Assembly (NCBI GenBank): GCA_023630585.1
Contig: CM042541.1
Coordinates: 17,340,001-17,404,000, forward strand
Length of the DNA stretch: 64,000 nt
Direction: 5' to 3'
From: Cranoglanis bouderius
Lineage: Eukaryota; Chordata; Actinopteri; Siluriformes; Cranoglanididae
Every line of letters begins with the position of its first letter. The first letter of the stretch is position 1. The notes under the pieces are model-generated. The model was not told where the DNA came from. It did no database searches and saw only the letters and a list, made by a program, of their open reading frames with translations. Shown here one piece after another: positions 23,406 to 37,590 of this stretch. A program made the translations under genes and the position numbers.

Positions 23406-24587
23406 CACATCAAGATGTCATGGGTTTCCCCTCGCGCAGTGCTCCGGCGCATTCAGCGCGTGTGAACTGTCCGAAGCACGTGCTTCCGGGATTTATTGAC
23501 TCTATTTACTAACTATACGTGTGCTTTGTTTTGATTTCTGTCCTATCTCTGCCCCTATTATGTTACTGGTTCTTGCCTAATGTCTCAGCTGTTCTGTGTT
23601 ATGCCCCTTGATTACTTTGTGTATTTAAACCCCTCGTCTTTCCCTGTTTGTCGCAAAGTATTTGCTCAGTTTCCTTAGTGTACTGTCATTAGCAAGCCTT
23701 TGAGCCTCATTTTGTTTTCATGGTTTTTGAATGGTTTTTTCCCCCTGTTTCTGTCCTCGTATTTTTGATTCTTGCCTAGCCCAGTTGGTATGGTTTGCAG
23801 ATCGTCTGACCCTCGCCTGTTTTTTGACTACGCTTTTGCTTCATGATTTGGATTTTAAACTGCACTTGCATCGGTCACAATCCGTATCACGTGACAGAAT
23901 ACTTCGCCTCCACCATGGATGCAGCAGGAAAGAGAAGGAGACATCGCGCCTAGATAACAATGCCAGCTCTCAACTCCATTCAGTTTTCACAGTGGACCTC
24001 CATGTATCCCCTGGAACCGTGTGATGGATTTTCAGTTTACCCCCAATCTTTTTTGTTACTGTTCTGTCATGGGTTTTCCCCTTGTGCGGTACTCCGGAGC
24101 ATTCAGTGCGCATGAACGGCCCGAAGCGCGAGCATTCAGCGCAAGTGAACTGCCTGAAGCGCGTGCATAGCACTTCCAGGTTTCATCGACTCTATTTACT
24201 AACTGCACGTGTGTTTTGTTTTGGTTTCTGTCATGTCTCCGCCCCTGTTATGTTATTGGTTCTTAACTAATGTCTCAGTTGTTCTGTGTTATGCCCGTTG
24301 ATTACTTTGTGTATTTAAACCCCTCGTCTTTCCCTGTTCGTCGCGAAGTATTTGCTCAGTTTCCTTAGTGTACTGTCATTACCGAGCCTTTGATCGTTTT
24401 GTTTTCATGGTTTTTGATCCCTGTTCCCGTCCTCGTATTTTCGATTCTTGCCTAGCCCAGTTCGTATTGTATGTAGATCGCCTGACCCTTGCCTGTTTTT
24501 GTCTATACTTTTGCTTCATGATTTGGATTTGTCTGCCTGCCTCTCTTAAACTGCACTTGCATCCGTCTCAATAAGCGTCACATGACA
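23406..24587 (+). mobile_element. TRIM-like LTR retroelement, 1.18 kb, TSD CAAGA
   Basis: Two direct LTRs, 23406-23896 and 24065-24587, both starting TGTCATGGGTTT and ending TGACA, enclose only 168 bp. The flanking bases are CAAGA on both sides (23401-23405 and 24588-24592), a perfect 5 bp duplication. The internal part begins GAATACTTCGCC (putative primer-binding region) and a short leader with ATGGATGCAGCAGG that reaches a stop after about a dozen codons. No gag, protease, RT or integrase is present. LTR2 is longer because of a tandem duplication near 24095-24160. No clear polypurine tract precedes LTR2. It must have been mobilised in trans, or be an internal deletion of a larger Gypsy-type element. 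Confidence 0.88.
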
Positions 24588-24703
24588 CAAGATTCCTGAG
24601 GAAAGGGAAGAAATATTCATAAATTATGTACATGGTTACCTGATATTCAGATAACAGGGAAACAGTTTGTTGTCAAATCTAATTCTTTAAATCTGAAAGT
24701 TAC

Positions 24704-24826
24704 CTGATACAGTTAGCTGCTGGTAGACACTGTACATGATTCCACCTCCATCACAGGCCCAGTTGGACATGGCTTTTTTTGCTATCTTTTCGGTTAATGC
24801 TTTTTGCACTTGCTTTCTTCAGGCAC
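24704..24826 (-). other. Possible exon of an unrecognised gene
   Basis: Flanked by an acceptor (CTCCTGTAG) and a donor (GTAACT). One frame reads KALTEKIAKKAMSNWACDG and on to QQLTVS, which looks protein-like, but this frame has a TGA just inside the acceptor. It could start at a later AG, or the exon may be dead. I do not recognise the family. Confidence 0.3.
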
Positions 24827-25179
24827 CTACAGGAGAGAACATTAAGATCAGTGCAGTCATGTTACCCAAGTCAACAGTGTACATGTAATTTTAGAATAAA
24901 GTGATGACATCAAAAGATTTATCAGGTCAATATTCTGAACAACCATACCCAATTGTATGTGAAACCGGAGTTTGCCACCACCATCTCATTATTTAAGAGA
25001 ACGAAGATGTTGCCAGACATGTTAGCAGATAAAAGATCCATACTTCAATCGCTATGTTCCTATGAACATATCTTAATTTGTGTGACAATGTTTCATACAA
25101 ACAGAGTTGATTTGGAATGGAATTAGATTTAGCAGCTGATTTTTAATACTGACGTGTTTGAATGTTCCTGTGCATTAGT

Positions 25180-25480
25180 TTCTTTGCTCAAAAATACTAA
25201 CCATTTCCAGAAGAGTTGGGCTTTTTTCTAAAATGCAATAAAAACAAAAATCAGTGATTTGTCAAGTCTCTCGAAACTTTAATTAACTTACAAAAGTACA
25301 AAGAAAAGATATTCAATGTTTTCACTGACCAACTTAATTGTATTTCATAAATATAAACAAATTTAGAATTTGGTGCCTTCAACACACAGTGTTGGGACAG
25401 GGGCAAAATCAGACTGAAAAGTTTATAGAATATTCAAGTAATACCATTTTGGAGGATCAGGTTAATTGGTAACAGGGGAG
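25180..25480. repeat. Dispersed DNA-transposon-like repeat
   Basis: The text (TAGAATTTGGTGCCTTCAAC, GTTGGGACAGGGGCAAAATC) resembles a common fish non-coding repeat. Termini are not defined. Assignment rests on recognition only. Confidence 0.4.
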
Positions 25481-25499
25481 GGCATCAGGATTGGCTAGT

Positions 25500-25770
25500 A
25501 AAGGAGCATCTACCAAAAGCTCAGTCTTTGCAAGTAAGTATGGGTCATGGCTCACCACGAATGAGCATTAATTCTGACCAAATCCCCAACTCAATTTGTA
25601 GAAATGCAGCCCCAAACTTGCAAGGAACCTCCACCATGCTTCACTGTTGCCTGCAGACACTCATTCATGTAACGCGCCCCAGCACTTTGGCATACAGCGG
25701 CCTTCTGCTACAGCCAAAAATGCCAAATTTTGACTCGTCAATGAGAAGCAGTGTGAATTTTTTTCAGTGT
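25500..25770 (-). pseudogene. Tc1-like transposase fragment, family 4
   Basis: The minus strand reads LIDESKFGIFGCSRRP (first Asp) and, in another frame, ATVKHGGGSLQVWGCIS then VGDLVRIN. These are standard Tc1 catalytic-domain landmarks. Heavily decayed. Confidence 0.72.
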
Positions 25771-25989
25771 GCATGTTAACGATTGAGTGCTTTTGGACCT
25801 CAATTCATATGAACAGTTATGCTATGATGGCTAGGACTGCAATTGCCACAAACAGTTTGGCACTCAAGTCTCCATCAGTGAACAGTGGTGAAGTTTAACA
25901 AAACAGACTTCATATAAAAACTGTAATGAATTTTCATGATTTCACAACTGCTATTTGACCATGTAGTACTGGTACATTTATAGAAGGGA

Positions 25990-26245
25990 TTTATTTATTT
26001 ATAATTGCACTATCTGGTGTTACCCAGATGAGGATGGGTTCCCTTTTGAGTCTGGTTCCTCTCAAGGTTTCTTCCTCATATTGTCTCAGGGAATTTTTCC
26101 TTGCCACCATCGCCTCTGGCTTGCTCATTGGGGATAAATTCATAAATTTAAAATCTATGTCCTGAATTTATATATTTCTGTAAAGCTGCTTTGGGACAAT
26201 CTCCATTGTTAAAAGCGCTATACAAATAAAACTGAACTTGAACTT
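25990..26245 (+). mobile_element. LINE 3' tail or SINE
   Basis: The text GGTTCCTCTCAAGGTTTCTT and the ending GCGCTATACAAATAAAACTG are a widespread fish retroposon tail. The same tail, reversed, ends the LINE at 32.4 kb. No coding part is attached. Confidence 0.7.
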
Positions 26246-26854
26246 GTACTCCTTTATTTCTTTCTCTCCCACTGATTAGCCAAATCAGTGCCAGGTGTGC
26301 ATCCTCACAACCTGGCTTCTCCCTCCTCCTCGTCACACCATGTTTTACTAATCTTTTTTTTTCTAAAGTAAAATAATTTTAACACACATGAACGCACGCC
26401 AAGAAGCATGAACTTGAACCTGACGGAGCAAAAGCCGCGAGTTTATTGTTTTCTGTTGAGATTTGAAAGTGTGATGAAAAGCACGGTCTGAATAAAGGAG
26501 AGCCCGGAGCTCAGTTAAGATTCCGCCTGTCTCTCGAGTCTTCCTCCACACCCTCACACACCAATGTTCTACAGTGGCTTTTAATTATTTAAATTAATTT
26601 GCACTTTGAGAGTTAAGAATTCTGGGAACTCCAACGCTAGTGCTTCTGTTTGGAGTTTCATTGTATTTGAAGGCAGTACGCAGGGGTGTCGAATTTAGTA
26701 GGGACGCTAGGGACATGTCCCTACCAAATATCCAGCGACTATTGAATTGTCCCTAGCAATAATTTTGATCAAACAATTATATTATAATATATTTATATAT
26801 AACAACTGTTGTTCGTCAGTGTCTTGTGGTTTTTTTATTTATTATTTTTTTTAA

Positions 26855-26960
26855 AAATTTAACCTTCATTTAACCAGGAAAACTCTCATTGCGATTAAGA
26901 ATCTCTTTTACAAGAGCGTCCCGGCCAGGACAGGCAGCGGCACAATTTGTGGTACACAAA
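26855..26960. repeat. Short dispersed repeat
   Basis: TTCATTTAACCAGGAAAACT followed by GATTAAGAATCTCTTTTACA and CAGGACAGGCAGC resembles a common teleost short interspersed repeat. Ends not defined. Confidence 0.45.
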
Positions 26961-27369
26961 CGGTTAACAGATCTCGTTGAGTCCCGCCTCCCTAACCCAC
27001 TTTGCTAATAGGTTTGGCTTTGCTGCTTCTTGCTAACGTGTGAGAGGTTGTAGCTACATCCGGTTGTACGACGCGCCAAAGCAGACGTGAGGAAGACTCC
27101 ATTCTTATACCAACAGTTCTGTTCTGTGCACGAAAATACGGGACAAATAAATCGCATCTCATATTGATTCAGGGACAGTTTATTTTTTCAATAGGTCTAC
27201 ATGACAATCCTGTACGGGATGAGTGGCAAGTCTAAACGTCAGTTTGTATGTGTATACTTTGACTTGTAAAGTAGCTCCTAATGTCCACCTTTCTTTTTTG
27301 GCTGCCATCCTGACTCGGCATATCGCCAAATTAGCCTAAGTGCCAAACACACACACACAAATACTGTCC

Positions 27370-27712
27370 CAAATGGTGCACTTCATGTGGATTTGCGGTC
27401 TCGTGGTTTCAGTTGCACGTGTGCAACAGACTACGAGTCTGTAGTGTGTCCCATTTGTGATTTTAGCGCTTGTGACGGTTCTCGTGAGCACCCCCTTTGC
27501 GCTCTCGATGCTGTCTTCATCGAAGCCCGCACTGCAGCAGGCTCACGGCGGTCCGCTACCCAACAGTCCTTGCGACAGACCAATCAGAAAGCAGAGGAGG
27601 AGTTTTGTTGATGCGGGAAGCGGAAGAGGAGTTTTGATTGCAGCAGTGCCGCTGAAAAAGAGAGTTGCGACACGCTTTGATCACGCCGCAACACAGTCAC
27701 GTGGTTCATGTA
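27370..27712. other. CpG-richer block, possibly promoter or repeat
   Basis: Noticeably richer in CG dinucleotides than its neighbours, with a CCAATCAG-type motif at about 27580. It is broken on the right by a Tc1 insertion. It shares the 21 bp word TGAAAAAGAGAGTTGCGACAC with the reverse complement of about 30.45 kb, so it could be part of a repeat rather than a promoter. Confidence 0.35.
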
Positions 27713-29240
27713 CAGTGGGTATAGAAAATAATCACATTCTGTTGCTTTTCAGCCTGAAGACAGACGCAGTTTTTGTTTTATCCAGCTGTATTTACTCAGT
27801 GCAACTTATAACATCCAAATGAAAGATATAACACCAACATGTCAGAAAAAAATTAAAAAACAGAATCACTGAGTTGGAAAAAGGATCACCCCCTTGTGTC
27901 AGTATTTTGTTGAACCACCTTTTGCTATAATTACAGTCTTTAGTCTGTTGGGATATGTCTCTACTAACTTTGCACATCTAGACTTTGCAATATTTGCCCA
28001 TTCTTCTTTGCAGAACTGCTCAAGTTCAGTTAAATTTGATGGTGACCGTTTGTGGACTACAGTCTTCAAGTCATTCCACAGATTTTCAATGGGGTTTAAG
28101 TCTGGGCTCTGACTAGGCCATGCAAGGACATTCACCCTTTTCTCCTTCAACCACTGTGTGGTCAGTTTTGCTGTGTGCTTTGGGTCATTGTCATGTTGGA
28201 AGGTAAATCTTCTTCCCATTGACAACTTTCTGGCAGAGGGCAGCAGATTATCCTCAAGAATTTGACAGTATTTTGCCCCATCCATTTTTCCTTCTATCCT
28301 GAAAAGTTCTCCAGTCCCTGCTGCAGAGAAACACCCCCATAACAGGATATTACCACCTCCATGCTTTACTGTAGGAATGGTGTTATTTGGATGGTGAGCT
28401 GGTCTGGATTTCCGCCAGACATATCGTTTGGTGTTGAGACCAAATAATTCAATTTTAGTCTCATCTGACCATAACACCTTTTTCCATGTGGCCTCAGAAT
28501 CTTCAAGGTGCGTTTTGGCAAAGTTCAGTCGTGGGTGGCTTTTTCTTGCAACCCTCCCATACAAGCCACATTTGTGGAGAATTTGTGATATTGTTGTCAC
28601 ATGCACACAATGACCACTCTGTCATAAATTCCTGCAACTGCTTCAGAGTTGCTGTAGGCCTCTTGGTAGCCTCTCTGACCAGTTTCCTCCTGGCTCTTTC
28701 ATCCAGTTTGGAGCGAGGTCCTGGGAGGGTCTGTGTTGTACCAAATACCTTCCACTTCTTAATAATAAATTTCACTGTGCTTCTAGGCATTGACAAAGCC
28801 TTTGAAATTTTTTTGTATCCATCTTCTGACTTGTACCTGTCCACAACTTTATCCTGGAGATCTTTTGACAGTGCCTTGCCACCCATAGTTGATTGTTTGC
28901 TTTAGTTGCACTACCAAGGACTGAGCTCTTTTCATGCTGAGTTAATCAAAATGACCACAGCTGATCACAGTTGAAAGTCACATGGCTTTGTGTGCCATTG
29001 AGAAGGTGATTAGCTACATCTGATTGAATTTACAAGTCATTTTTAGGAGGGGGTGATCCTTTTTCCAACTCAATGTTTCTGTTTAAAAAAAAAAAAAAAA
29101 ATCTGACATGTTGGTGTTATATCTTTCATTTGGATGTCATAAGTTGCACTGAGTAAATACAGCTGGATAAAACAAAAACTGTGTTCGTCTTCATTTCAGC
29201 AAAAAAAAAAAATTGATTATTTTAAAGTGGGGTGATTTGG
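27713..29240 (-). mobile_element. Tc1-like transposon, family 5 copy a
   Basis: The left end is CAGTGGGTATAGAAAATAAT after TA. The right end lacks the terminal bases. Transposase runs 28886 to 27899 on the minus strand. The N-terminal HTH part (MGGKALSKDLQDKVV) shifts frame near 28610, where 2 nt are missing relative to the copy at 53.16 kb. The catalytic part is open: LWSDETKIELFG, FQHDNDPKHTA, SPDLNPIENLW, ending GGSTKY. All three acidic residues are present, but the frameshift separates the binding and catalytic parts. Related copies lie at 52500 and 63619. Confidence 0.9.
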
Positions 29241-29287
29241 TCAATAGTGCAAAATAATCAAGCAATTGAATTCAGCAAAACATTGTA

Positions 29288-29364
29288 TTATATAATAAAT
29301 CCAGGGAGAGGGTAGATAAGTTTTTCCTTGAATGGGCAGTCTTCAGAAAAATTCATTCGACCTC
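29288..29364 (-). other. Possible terminal exon of an unrecognised gene
   Basis: A strong acceptor (TTTCTCTCCCTGTAG) is followed by an open frame reading GRMNFSEDCPFKEKLIYPLP then GFII and TAA. It lies close to the truncated end of a Tc1 element. No partner exon is proven. The segment at about 29.88-29.96 kb (ELIEKSKARDIHKSQENL after TTTTTTAG) is another candidate but has no GT donor. Confidence 0.35.
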
Positions 29365-29375
29365 CTACAGGGAGA

Positions 29376-31700
29376 GAAAGATGACAGAAAGCAGACCACT
29401 TTCATGCAGTTCCTGGAAAGTGATTAAGCTGAAATTAATGAGTGAAATTGATAAGTAAAATGTCAGTGCCTATAAAAAATACTATACCTCTTATTATTAT
29501 TATATATTCTATAATTTTTATTTATTTATGTTTCCCTGAATGTTCAATGCTGAGGGTGGGGTGGGGTAGGGGAGTGTTTATAAATGTTATTGTATGTATG
29601 ATTATGTTCTTTAGATGCCAAAAACCTATAAATATAATGTTAATGTTATATATAAAAAATAAAAATAAAAACTTTTATATATCATGGTCTTACCGTGTTT
29701 GGCTGTGCAGAATTTGAGTGCAAAGAAAAAAGAAAAAAAGGAAAGTATCAATGAGCCCCGGTAATTTTAATGTCCTTCAAAAAACAGTAGAATACCTGCT
29801 GTATTCTGACCAGTCTGATGTGTGTAGATGTGTGTGTGGTTATGTTGTATTATTTGCCTGAATTAAATAAATGAAAGAAAGAATAATAAGAAGAAAATCC
29901 TGAGATTTTCTTGAGATTTATGGATGTCTCTTGCTTTAGACTTCTCTATCAACTCCTAAAAAAGAGAGAAAAAGGTGCTATCTTAAGATAATATAAAGTT
30001 ACATGTCATTCAAAATGTTTCATCAATCAAAGTTGGGCTGCAATACCAACTGCCAGTTTATTAGGTACACTGAGCTAAAACGAATACAGTCTAACCTTAA
30101 CAACAAATCTAATAACCAAATATAAACTTTGTATGTTAACAAAAGCCAATAACTGCAATTAATCTGAGGTAAATGTAGGCCAGCTGACATCTGGTTATGG
30201 TAGCTAGTGAAGTGTTGCTCACGCTAGCTAACTGCAATTAAAGTGTAACTAGCTATTAACTAACGATAAACACTAAATAATGCTGGCTACATAAAATACC
30301 ACTATTGACTAGATTCATGAGAGGTCAGCTAATGTGTTAAAATGTCAAAAAATGCAATAATTTCATCGATTTACCAGCGATTGTATTTTGGAAACATTGA
30401 AATGAATGGGATTCAGTGCTCAAACTATTCAGTGTTTGGAGTGTCGCAACTCTCTTTTTCAACAGTGCTGGACTGTAGGTTTTAGCTAACATGACAGAGA
30501 AGAGGATTTTTTAAGTGCAAGTTTTTGTTTTCATAATTAACAATGATTTACAGTGTAAGTGAACTGTAGCTCCAGCTTTTAGTAATATTTCATTATATAG
30601 TTTGAAGATTAAAAACATGAAATTATAGTCGATTAAAATGGAATGGAACTTCAGGCTATAGCCATTGTCAATGGTTATCTGATAAAAACGATGCTGTTTT
30701 TGTATTTATGGTTCATTACTACTTTCAGAATATCCTTTAGCAAGCCATCTGGCTAGCGCCACAGTGAAAACAACAACAACCGGCAACATCTTCCTCTAAA
30801 ACCACTGCATTTCCTCATTTTATAATAGTATATTTACATAATATTTTATTGATTATTATTTATATCATATTTTTATCATATTTTTATTTTCAATTTAATT
30901 TTGACTAAAATCAGAGCACAGCACTGATTCGCGATGGTGTATGCTTCCACCTGCTGGACGCAAAAAGTGCTCAGCAGGCTAGTGTGTTACAAAGATAAAT
31001 TCCCTGCTGAACAAAACAGGAAAAGATGAATTAATCACGGGGTTTTTAAATGATATAAATACAATGTAGCTTGAAATGTAGATATGTGGCTTTTTGAGAA
31101 TTCAACAATGCTGTGGTATAGTATTCTTTGATTAAAAGATCTCGATTGCCACATTTATTAATGTGCGAGCATAAAGGGTGTTCAGATGTCAATTTTACCA
31201 TTCATTCCTCTTCAGTAAATGCATCATCCTTTTTTAAGTTTTGAGAAACAAACCAACTAAGATCCAACTGGGACTTTTTTCCACATTATTACATACTTTC
31301 ATAAATATATGCAGTAAATTATATTTTTACTTGTTACTGGTGAGGCGCATGTGTGGTCATGGTTGCAAGTGTTGTACCGTTAATTATCTTTTAGTCTTTT
31401 AGAGTAAAGCTTTACAATTGGTTGAGATTAGTGGTGTGCATCAATACTGAAAGACACACAAGTGGGAGATTTTAGGTTTCATGTGGGGAGCTGTTAAATA
31501 TGAAGCTTCTGTGACAAAGAAAGACCACATTCATTAGCATGAATGCATTTACAGTGATAGATTTACAGCATTCATTCATTTAACCTTTTCAACGATGTAA
31601 ATAGGATTTAAACATGCTGACCCACCAACCCATCCCCCTTTTATAATATCCTGTCCCTCGGCCTCCGCTGGCTACTCAGTCTCTAATCACTATAAATATC
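29376..31700. other. Largely gene-free AT-rich stretch
   Basis: Apart from the weak exon-like piece near 29.9 kb and the 21 bp word near 30.45 kb I see no supportable feature. Confidence 0.45.
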
Positions 31701-31709
31701 TAAACATAC

Positions 31710-31799
31710 TTGTTTGTGCTTTGCAATCTCTTTGCTGATGTTGATGTCTTTTTTGCTGGCACCTCGGGAAGGCTGCTGAGTCGTGGTTATCAGGTCTCC
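31710..31799 (-). other. Possible internal exon of an unrecognised gene
   Basis: 90 nt between a good acceptor (TTCTGTACAG) and a good donor (GTATGT). Phase 0 is open and reads GDLITTTQQPSRGASKKDIN followed by ISKEIAKHKQ, a charged, possibly coiled-coil stretch. Length is a multiple of three. Not recognised. Confidence 0.4.
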
Positions 31800-32384
31800 C
31801 TGTACAGAAAACACATCATGTCCTTCGATATTCTGAGGAATGGCTGATTAACATGTGTCTTTACATGTGTCTTATATTAAACTTATTATTATTTTTTTTT
31901 TACATGAAAGAGATTTTTCTAATCAATCGCACTTGATTAATATGAATTATTGTCTTATACAGAAGTCATGTAACACTTCAGTATAAGGGTCATGTATTAG
32001 ACATTTATAAGTAATAAACATGCATATAAGTAGTGAATACAGCAGTTATTTGAAAACATTAGAAGCTTATTAGTGCATTATTTGGTATTCTCATATTCCT
32101 GCTTTATACTGTAGATAAAGGATAAAACAACATCTATAGTCATTTGAGCAATACTCATAGAATTGAAAATGAGAATCTTCTGAAATTTTGGTAATGTCTG
32201 GGTAAATACTAAAAATCTGAGACAGAGTTCAGAGTTCAGAGTTCAGCTGTCTTGGTATTTATCTTTTTTTATCTGACATAATGTTGTATTCCGTACAGAA
32301 AATTCTAACAATAATTTATTAATTATTATCTTACTTATTTTACACCAAGTTGAGGTAGTCAGTTGACAGCACAATTAATTCAGT

Positions 32385-35170
<2,786 letters not shown>

Positions 35171-35172
35171 GA

Positions 35173-35227
35173 CTACAACAAACCTAGCCATATAATTGTT
35201 CATATTATATGGCTAGGTTTGTTGTAG
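35173..35227. repeat. Perfect 23 bp inverted repeat (hairpin)
   Basis: Positions 35173-35195 and 35205-35227 are exact reverse complements (CTACAACAAACCTAGCCATA and onwards) around a 9 nt loop. It starts 3 bases after the truncated end of the Tc1 element. A recent foldback or repair product, or a small structured element, are both possible. Confidence 0.93.
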
Positions 35228-35315
35228 ACTTAATTAATTTCTAAATAGCCTAGATAAGGGGTCCTTATGAAAAACTCTGACAACAGCATTAATATTGCAA
35301 TATTTCATCTCAGGT

Positions 35316-35470
35316 ATATTGAGCTGGCAGCACAGCAGGTAGCATTTCTCCCTCAGAGCCCCAGGGTCTGTGGTTTGATCCTGTTCTCAGGTTACTCTCT
35401 GTGTACAGTTTTTGAAAATTTTCTCTCCGTATCTGTGTGAGTTTCTTCCGGATTCTTCTGCTTTTTTTTT
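35316..35470 (+). mobile_element. tRNA-derived SINE head
   Basis: GGCAGCACAGCAGGTAGCAT (A-box region) and GGTTTGATCC (B box), then the usual SINE body. The same family lies at 15.7 kb in the other orientation. Confidence 0.75.
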
Positions 35471-35664
35471 TAAGAGTGAGTGAGTGGAGCAGCATTTATA
35501 ATGTATGCCTATGGTTATGTCTGTGTTGCAATGCATAACTGCTAACATACCACACATAAATTGACCACCAAGGTGATATGTCTCAACTCTTTTAATTTTT
35601 TACCATAACAATTTACTTATATATTGCTTATATAAACAATTATATAAAATTAATATAGAATGTA

Positions 35665-36605
35665 CAGTGCCCTCCACTAATATTGGCACCCTTGGTAAAT
35701 ATGAGCAAAGAAGGCTGTGAAAAATTGTCTTTATTGTTTAACCTTTTGATCTTTTGTTAAAAAAATATCACAAAAATACTCTGCTCTCATGGACATCAAA
35801 CAATTGCAAACACAACACAGGTTTATAAAAAAAAAAAACTTTGTTAAATATAGGTGTGCAACAATTATTGGCACCCCATTATTTCATATGAGAAAAATAT
35901 ATTTGAAGTATATTCCCATTGATAGTTTACATTTTTTTAGTACACCTGGGTGACTAAGAAGAGGAAATTATTCAACCATGACTTCCTGTTTCACAGGGGT
36001 ATAAATATGAGGTAACAAATAGGCCAAATTCCCTTAGTCATTCATAACAATGGGTTAGACCAAGAAATATAGCTGTGATGTGCGGCAAAAGGTTGTTGAG
36101 CTTCACGAAATGGGAAGTGGCTATAAAAAATAGCACAAGCATTGAAAATGCCCATTTCCACCATCAGGGCAATAATTAAGAAGTTCCAGTCAACTGGAAA
36201 TGTTATGAATCAACCTGGAATTGGACGTGTGTCTATATTGTCTCAATGCACTGTGAAGAGGATGGTTCTAGTGGCCAAAAAATCTCCAAGGATCACAGCT
36301 GGAGAACTGCAGAAATTAGTTGCATCTTGGGGTCAGAAAGTCTCCAAAACTACAATCCGAAGTCACCTACATCACCACAATTTGTTTGGAAGGGTTTCAA
36401 GAAAAGAAGCCTCGACTCTCATCCAAAAACAAACTCAAGCATCTTCAGTTTGCCAGACACTAATGGAACCTCAAATGGGATCGGGTTGTATGGTCAGATG
36501 AAACCAAAATATAGCTTACTGGCAATAAACACCAGAGGTGGTAGCCATATGGAAAAGTACCTCATGCCCACATTAAAAAACAATACAGTAAAGTGCAGTA
36601 AACAG
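35665..36605 (+). mobile_element. Tc1-like element, family 7 copy a, 3'-truncated
   Basis: The 5' TIR CAGTGCCCTCCACTAATATT follows TA. The second TIR-like motif ATTGGCACCCC lies at 35.87 kb. Transposase begins near 36052 but has an early TAG and a frame change. An open part at 36142-36501 gives the HTH region (MPISTIRAIIKKFQSTGNV, GIGRVSILSQ). The first catalytic motif RVVWSDETKI appears near 36490. The element fades out by about 36605. Confidence 0.85.
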
Positions 36606-37045
36606 TAGTAAATGAAACAAAGTCAATATTTGTTGTGACAAAAAAATTTAAATTAAAATTTAAATTAAAATAGTAGTCTCCGGTACAATTTGTGCAATTT
36701 TATAAGGAAATTAGCTGGTAAATTATTGTTGAGCATCTTGCAGAACCAGCCACAGTTCTTCTGGAGACTTCGACTTTTGCACTTGTTTCTTATTTCTGCA
36801 GCAAAACCCAACAGCCTTCATTATGTTTTTTGTCTGAAAAGTGGTCTCTTATGTAATATGCTGCTTTTTTTTAATGACAGACAAACATTTTTCTGTAACA
36901 TTTAATTTTGTGCTAGAATACTAATGTTTGGGAATCTAAAAAGTTTTTGTACTGACTTGATAATGTAGAAATCATAAAATACAATAAAAAATCTATAACA
37001 AAGTTTGTACTACAAAAAATAGGTTGCCTAAGACTTTTGCACAGT
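36606..37045. repeat. Tc1-family terminal fragment, non-coding
   Basis: It ends GCCTAAGACTTTTGCACAGT followed by ACTGTA, a typical Tc1 3' terminus. No transposase motif survives upstream. Confidence 0.6.
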
Positions 37046-37377
37046 ACTGTAGGTCTAAGATCTGACCTAATTGCTAATAATTTATCCAAGCTGTGACAGA
37101 GATTGAATAAAACAGGCATTTCACCTACACTTTTACTGTTATTAAATATTTAGAGTACATATCCTTTTGTGCAATACAAGCTCTGAAAAGCTTAATCAGT
37201 GAATAACCAACCAGCAGATGTCACACTTGCATTATGAGTAGCTTCCATAGTGTGTAAAGCTCTGAACTCCATTTCGGGCCAGCCACCATACAGTTGAAAC
37301 GATAGCTTGTGTTTATATAACTTGACTTTCTATTTCCACATTATCAATCTGTTTTTGTTTATGGTAATGGAATGGCA

Positions 37378-37590
37378 AGTAGTGTTGGTGCCTCACCACT
37401 CAAAAGTTCTCACTCCGATCCTGAGCTCTGTTAAGCCAGTAGGTGGACTGGCCACTCTAAATTGCTCTTGTGAAAGAGTGGGAGTGTGTGATTGTCCCAT
37501 CCAGGGTGTTTCCTGCCTTGGGCCCCATGTTCCCAGGATCCACCACAACCCTGTCCAGAATATAGTGATTAAAGAAGATATATAAATGAA
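37378..37590 (+). mobile_element. SINE body and tail fragment
   Basis: TGGCCACTCTAAATTGCTC, GTCCCATCCAGGGTGTTTCC and CCACAACCCTGTCCAGAATA, then an AT-rich GATATATAAATGAAT tail, match the body of the tRNA-SINE family whose head is seen at 35.3 kb. Confidence 0.72.

Noticed and set aside
28428..28905. Plus-strand ORFs over 28.4-28.9 kb
   Set aside because: Antisense shadows of the family 5 Tc1 transposase.
35173..35227. microRNA precursor
   Set aside because: The stem is perfect and short, with a 9 nt loop; animal miRNA precursors are longer with bulges. Left as a hairpin of unknown origin.
35316..35470. tRNA gene (A and B boxes)
   Set aside because: It is the head of a SINE; no complete cloverleaf can be folded and the SINE body follows directly.
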